64,000 nt of DNA, from IMG/VR virus record IMGVR_UViG_3300008625_001464, positions 34,650-98,649 of that record. One strand, written 5' to 3'. The stretch comes from a virus. This document shows, piece by piece, positions 61,957 through 64,000 of this stretch; within the stretch, counting starts at the first letter, position 1; each line of letters opens with the position of its first letter. Position numbers and translations under genes: made by a program. Below the pieces are notes generated by a model. That model ran no database searches, had not been told where the DNA came from, and saw only the letters and a program-made list of their open reading frames with translations.

Positions 61957-64000
61957 TGCCAAAATATGTCATAACGACGCCAGTCAATAATACTGCATAT
62001 TATAATCTTACTGCATCGATGTACGTTGGTGGTCCACCTCCAGTTGCACAATATACTGCGCATAGTTCATTAGCTGGATGGTGGCGGTTAAATGAAGACG
62101 TTTCCGCTGCTGGTTCTATTACTGATGCAAGCGGAATGGGACTCCCCGGCTCGTTTGCAGCTCTCACCGAACGACCGAGCTTTTCGATATCAACACCGTC
62201 ATCGAATATCCAAATGAGGACATGTTTATTTGACGGATCTTCTGACGTCGTCACAGTTGCGGTACCCGCTGATGCAACTGCGCTTTCGTTCGGTGACGGC
62301 GCTACCGACACACCATTTTCTGTAAGCGCTTGGGTTTACCGTACTGGAACCGGATCTCTGACATATGACACTATAATCCACAAAGGTGAGCAGAGTGGTG
62401 TTAATTTGGAGTACCAGCTGGTCTTGTATGATGCCAATGGCGACGGAAATTCTAGAATACGATTTAAGGTTGGTGATGATAGCGTAAATGCAAACCTGCT
62501 AGCACAAACTCCAGCTGCTTCATTAACAGGAGGTAGCTGGCACCATATAGTCGCGACATATGACGGGACCGGGGCAGAGACAATCGCTGCAGGCGGCGAT
62601 GCGACGGGCTGCATGTCAATTTATATTGATGGCGTCGCGCAATCCCTGTCTGATGATTCTACTCTTGCTTCATCTTATGTTGCGATGGAGAATTCCGCCG
62701 AGTCTCTTTATGTGGGTGCGAGACAAACTGTAAATTATTACAACGGAAATATGGCCGATGTTGCGATCTGGGGAGTTGTATTATCTGAAGCTGATGTGAC
62801 AGCGCTATATAACGCCACCGGTGGCTCCTTTTATTATACGTATCGAAATTATGACCTCATCGGCTATGGCGAAAGGCTATCTCCTACCGGTTCGCAGTAC
62901 GAGATGTCCCTGCAGGGCCTTGACGCACAGAAAGATGGCATCTACTACCCAAGCCTCCTTCCAAGGATCAGACAGGGCGCTCCAATGTCGTTATGGCGAA
63001 ATGGAGACAAGCTCCCTGACACGTATTTTGACGATACGCTACAAATGAATCCAGACCCAAATGATATGCGCGGCGAAAATGATGTGAAAATAAATCAACG
63101 TATTGATTTTGATATGGAGAAATTAGATTTCGGACAGGCACCGACCGTCCAGCAGGGCATGCCCTATGTCGAGACGCAACGCTACGATCCAGTTGCCTAT
63201 TTGCAAGCATCGGAAGAGACGATGTGGCCTGTGCATCTTTTTAATCTTGGTTCATTGCTCGATCACGAATTTGATGGTATCATTGAGCCGCTAGATGTTA
63301 GACCAGAAATACTGGGCATGTCCGACCATCGTTATGAGGGCCACGCCGTGAGAGGTGGCTTGACGGGGGGCGCTGCTGAGACATACTTCGGAAGTAAGCA
63401 GATCGTTGATACGTGGAAGACCTCAGATACAAAAGTTGCCCATTTTTTAGATGCTCCGCTAAATTGGGGGACGATACCCGTAGGAGCGTACTCAAATATC
63501 ACTCAGGAATCTGACACTGCTTTTTTTGACACGACAGCATTTGATGCCACAAACGGTGTATTATTTTTGAACAATCAATTAATGAGCAGTGGGATGTCAG
63601 CACCTTACGATCTTGTCGATACAGATGCAATATTCTCTATGGACCTCGCAAACTCGGACTTCCACGCCATGAGATATCGTTTTCCGGCTTCCAATAGGCT
63701 TGCTCTTTGGTTTAGGTTCAATGAAGACAACTCATACGCTACCGATCCCTCCGGCGACGTGGTGGACAGTAGCGGAAATGGTAGAGATGGTTCCATGCAA
63801 AACTCGTATGACCACCCGGTCTTCTTTGAGTGGCAAGACCCTGATGGTCCTTCGTCATCCACCTCTTCTCCATCAGCATTGATCCAGACAGGAAGCGCTG
63901 GATTTGCGTGGGGGGGGGACGATCCTTGTCGTGTAATTTCCTCTAACGCCGCTGACTGGGAGGCCACATCTTGGGGAAGTGGCGGTGGATATTGTTCTAT
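61956..64000 (+). CDS. LamG-domain structural protein, 3' end cut by the window
   Basis: 681 codons are visible and open to the last base. The start ATG overlaps the previous stop (TGATG). The first LamG domain (about 43-290) has LAGWWRLNEDVS, SVSAWVYRTG, WHHIVATYDG, IYIDGVAQS and ADVAIWGVVLS; a second begins at about 580 (LALWFRFNED, VVDSSGNGRDGSM). Between them lies a region with GAYWPSLLPR-like and repeated DMRGEND sections. The module resembles the LamG protein at 6584. It is probably a host-recognition component at the baseplate edge. Confidence 0.82.
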   Translation, partial: MPKYVITTPVNNTAYYNLTASMYVGGPPPVAQYTAHSSLAGWWRLNEDVSAAGSITDASGMGLPGSFAALTERPSFSISTPSSNIQMRTCLFDGSSDVVTVAVPADATALSFGDGATDTPFSVSAWVYRTGTGSLTYDTIIHKGEQSGVNLEYQLVLYDANGDGNSRIRFKVGDDSVNANLLAQTPAASLTGGSWHHIVATYDGTGAETIAAGGDATGCMSIYIDGVAQSLSDDSTLASSYVAMENSAESLYVGARQTVNYYNGNMADVAIWGVVLSEADVTALYNATGGSFYYTYRNYDLIGYGERLSPTGSQYEMSLQGLDAQKDGIYYPSLLPRIRQGAPMSLWRNGDKLPDTYFDDTLQMNPDPNDMRGENDVKINQRIDFDMEKLDFGQAPTVQQGMPYVETQRYDPVAYLQASEETMWPVHLFNLGSLLDHEFDGIIEPLDVRPEILGMSDHRYEGHAVRGGLTGGAAETYFGSKQIVDTWKTSDTKVAHFLDAPLNWGTIPVGAYSNITQESDTAFFDTTAFDATNGVLFLNNQLMSSGMSAPYDLVDTDAIFSMDLANSDFHAMRYRFPASNRLALWFRFNEDNSYATDPSGDVVDSSGNGRDGSMQNSYDHPVFFEWQDPDGPSSSTSSPSALIQTGSAGFAWGGDDPCRVISSNAADWEATSWGSGGGYCS

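Overview
The window looks like part of a large tailed-phage (myovirus) genome, probably of marine or aquatic origin. The evidence is T4-type late and tail genes (a gp55-like sigma factor, gp25-like and gp6-like baseplate wedge proteins, giant fibre genes), PhoH, tight head-to-tail packing on one strand, and many ATGA, GTGA and TGATG gene overlaps. No integrase, tRNA, CRISPR array or insertion sequence was seen. The host cannot be named from this sequence; the marine label rests on gene content (PhoH, LamG-rich structural proteins, sugar genes) and is inference. Layout: (1) 1-4411, accessory and housekeeping genes: the 3' part of a PrkA serine protein kinase, a small membrane protein, a GroEL-like chaperonin that has lost its ATPase signatures, a YkuK/DUF458 RNase H-fold protein, small unknowns, and a histone H1-like (Hc1) protein ending at a strong terminator. 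(2) 4489-6193, a lone minus-strand sigma-region-4-like HTH protein divergent from a PIN-PhoH fusion. (3) 6228-19582, adhesion genes: two small or LamG structural proteins and two giant fibres (2148 and 1811 aa) with internal repeats and a C1q-like tip; this stretch is visibly more GC-rich. (4) 19763-46873, a 27-kb co-directional glycan island of about 32 genes: glycosyltransferases, GDP-fucose synthesis (gmd, fcl) with a GT11 fucosyltransferase, a UDP-sugar dehydrogenase, a split ADP-heptose-type pathway (HldE kinase and nucleotidyltransferase as separate genes, HldD-like epimerase, two-subunit transketolase), two sulfotransferases, several methyltransferases, an adenylate-forming CapK-like ligase, an aminotransferase, dehydrogenases and a 2OG-Fe(II) oxygenase. 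(5) 46915-50266, a Cas4/RecB-type nuclease and two more GT4 glycosyltransferases. (6) 50253-64000, the late sigma factor and a baseplate operon: hub/spike, gp25, gp6/J, a DNRLRE-like protein, a gpI-plus-LamG protein, and a LamG protein running off the end. How it may work together: the island could build an unusual fucosylated, heptose-containing, sulfated and methylated glycan on the virion (its neighbours are the fibres) or on the infected cell surface. That role is inference; the enzyme families are well supported. The most unusual items are the ATPase-less chaperonin next to PrkA, the heptose and transketolase set, and the paired sulfotransferases.
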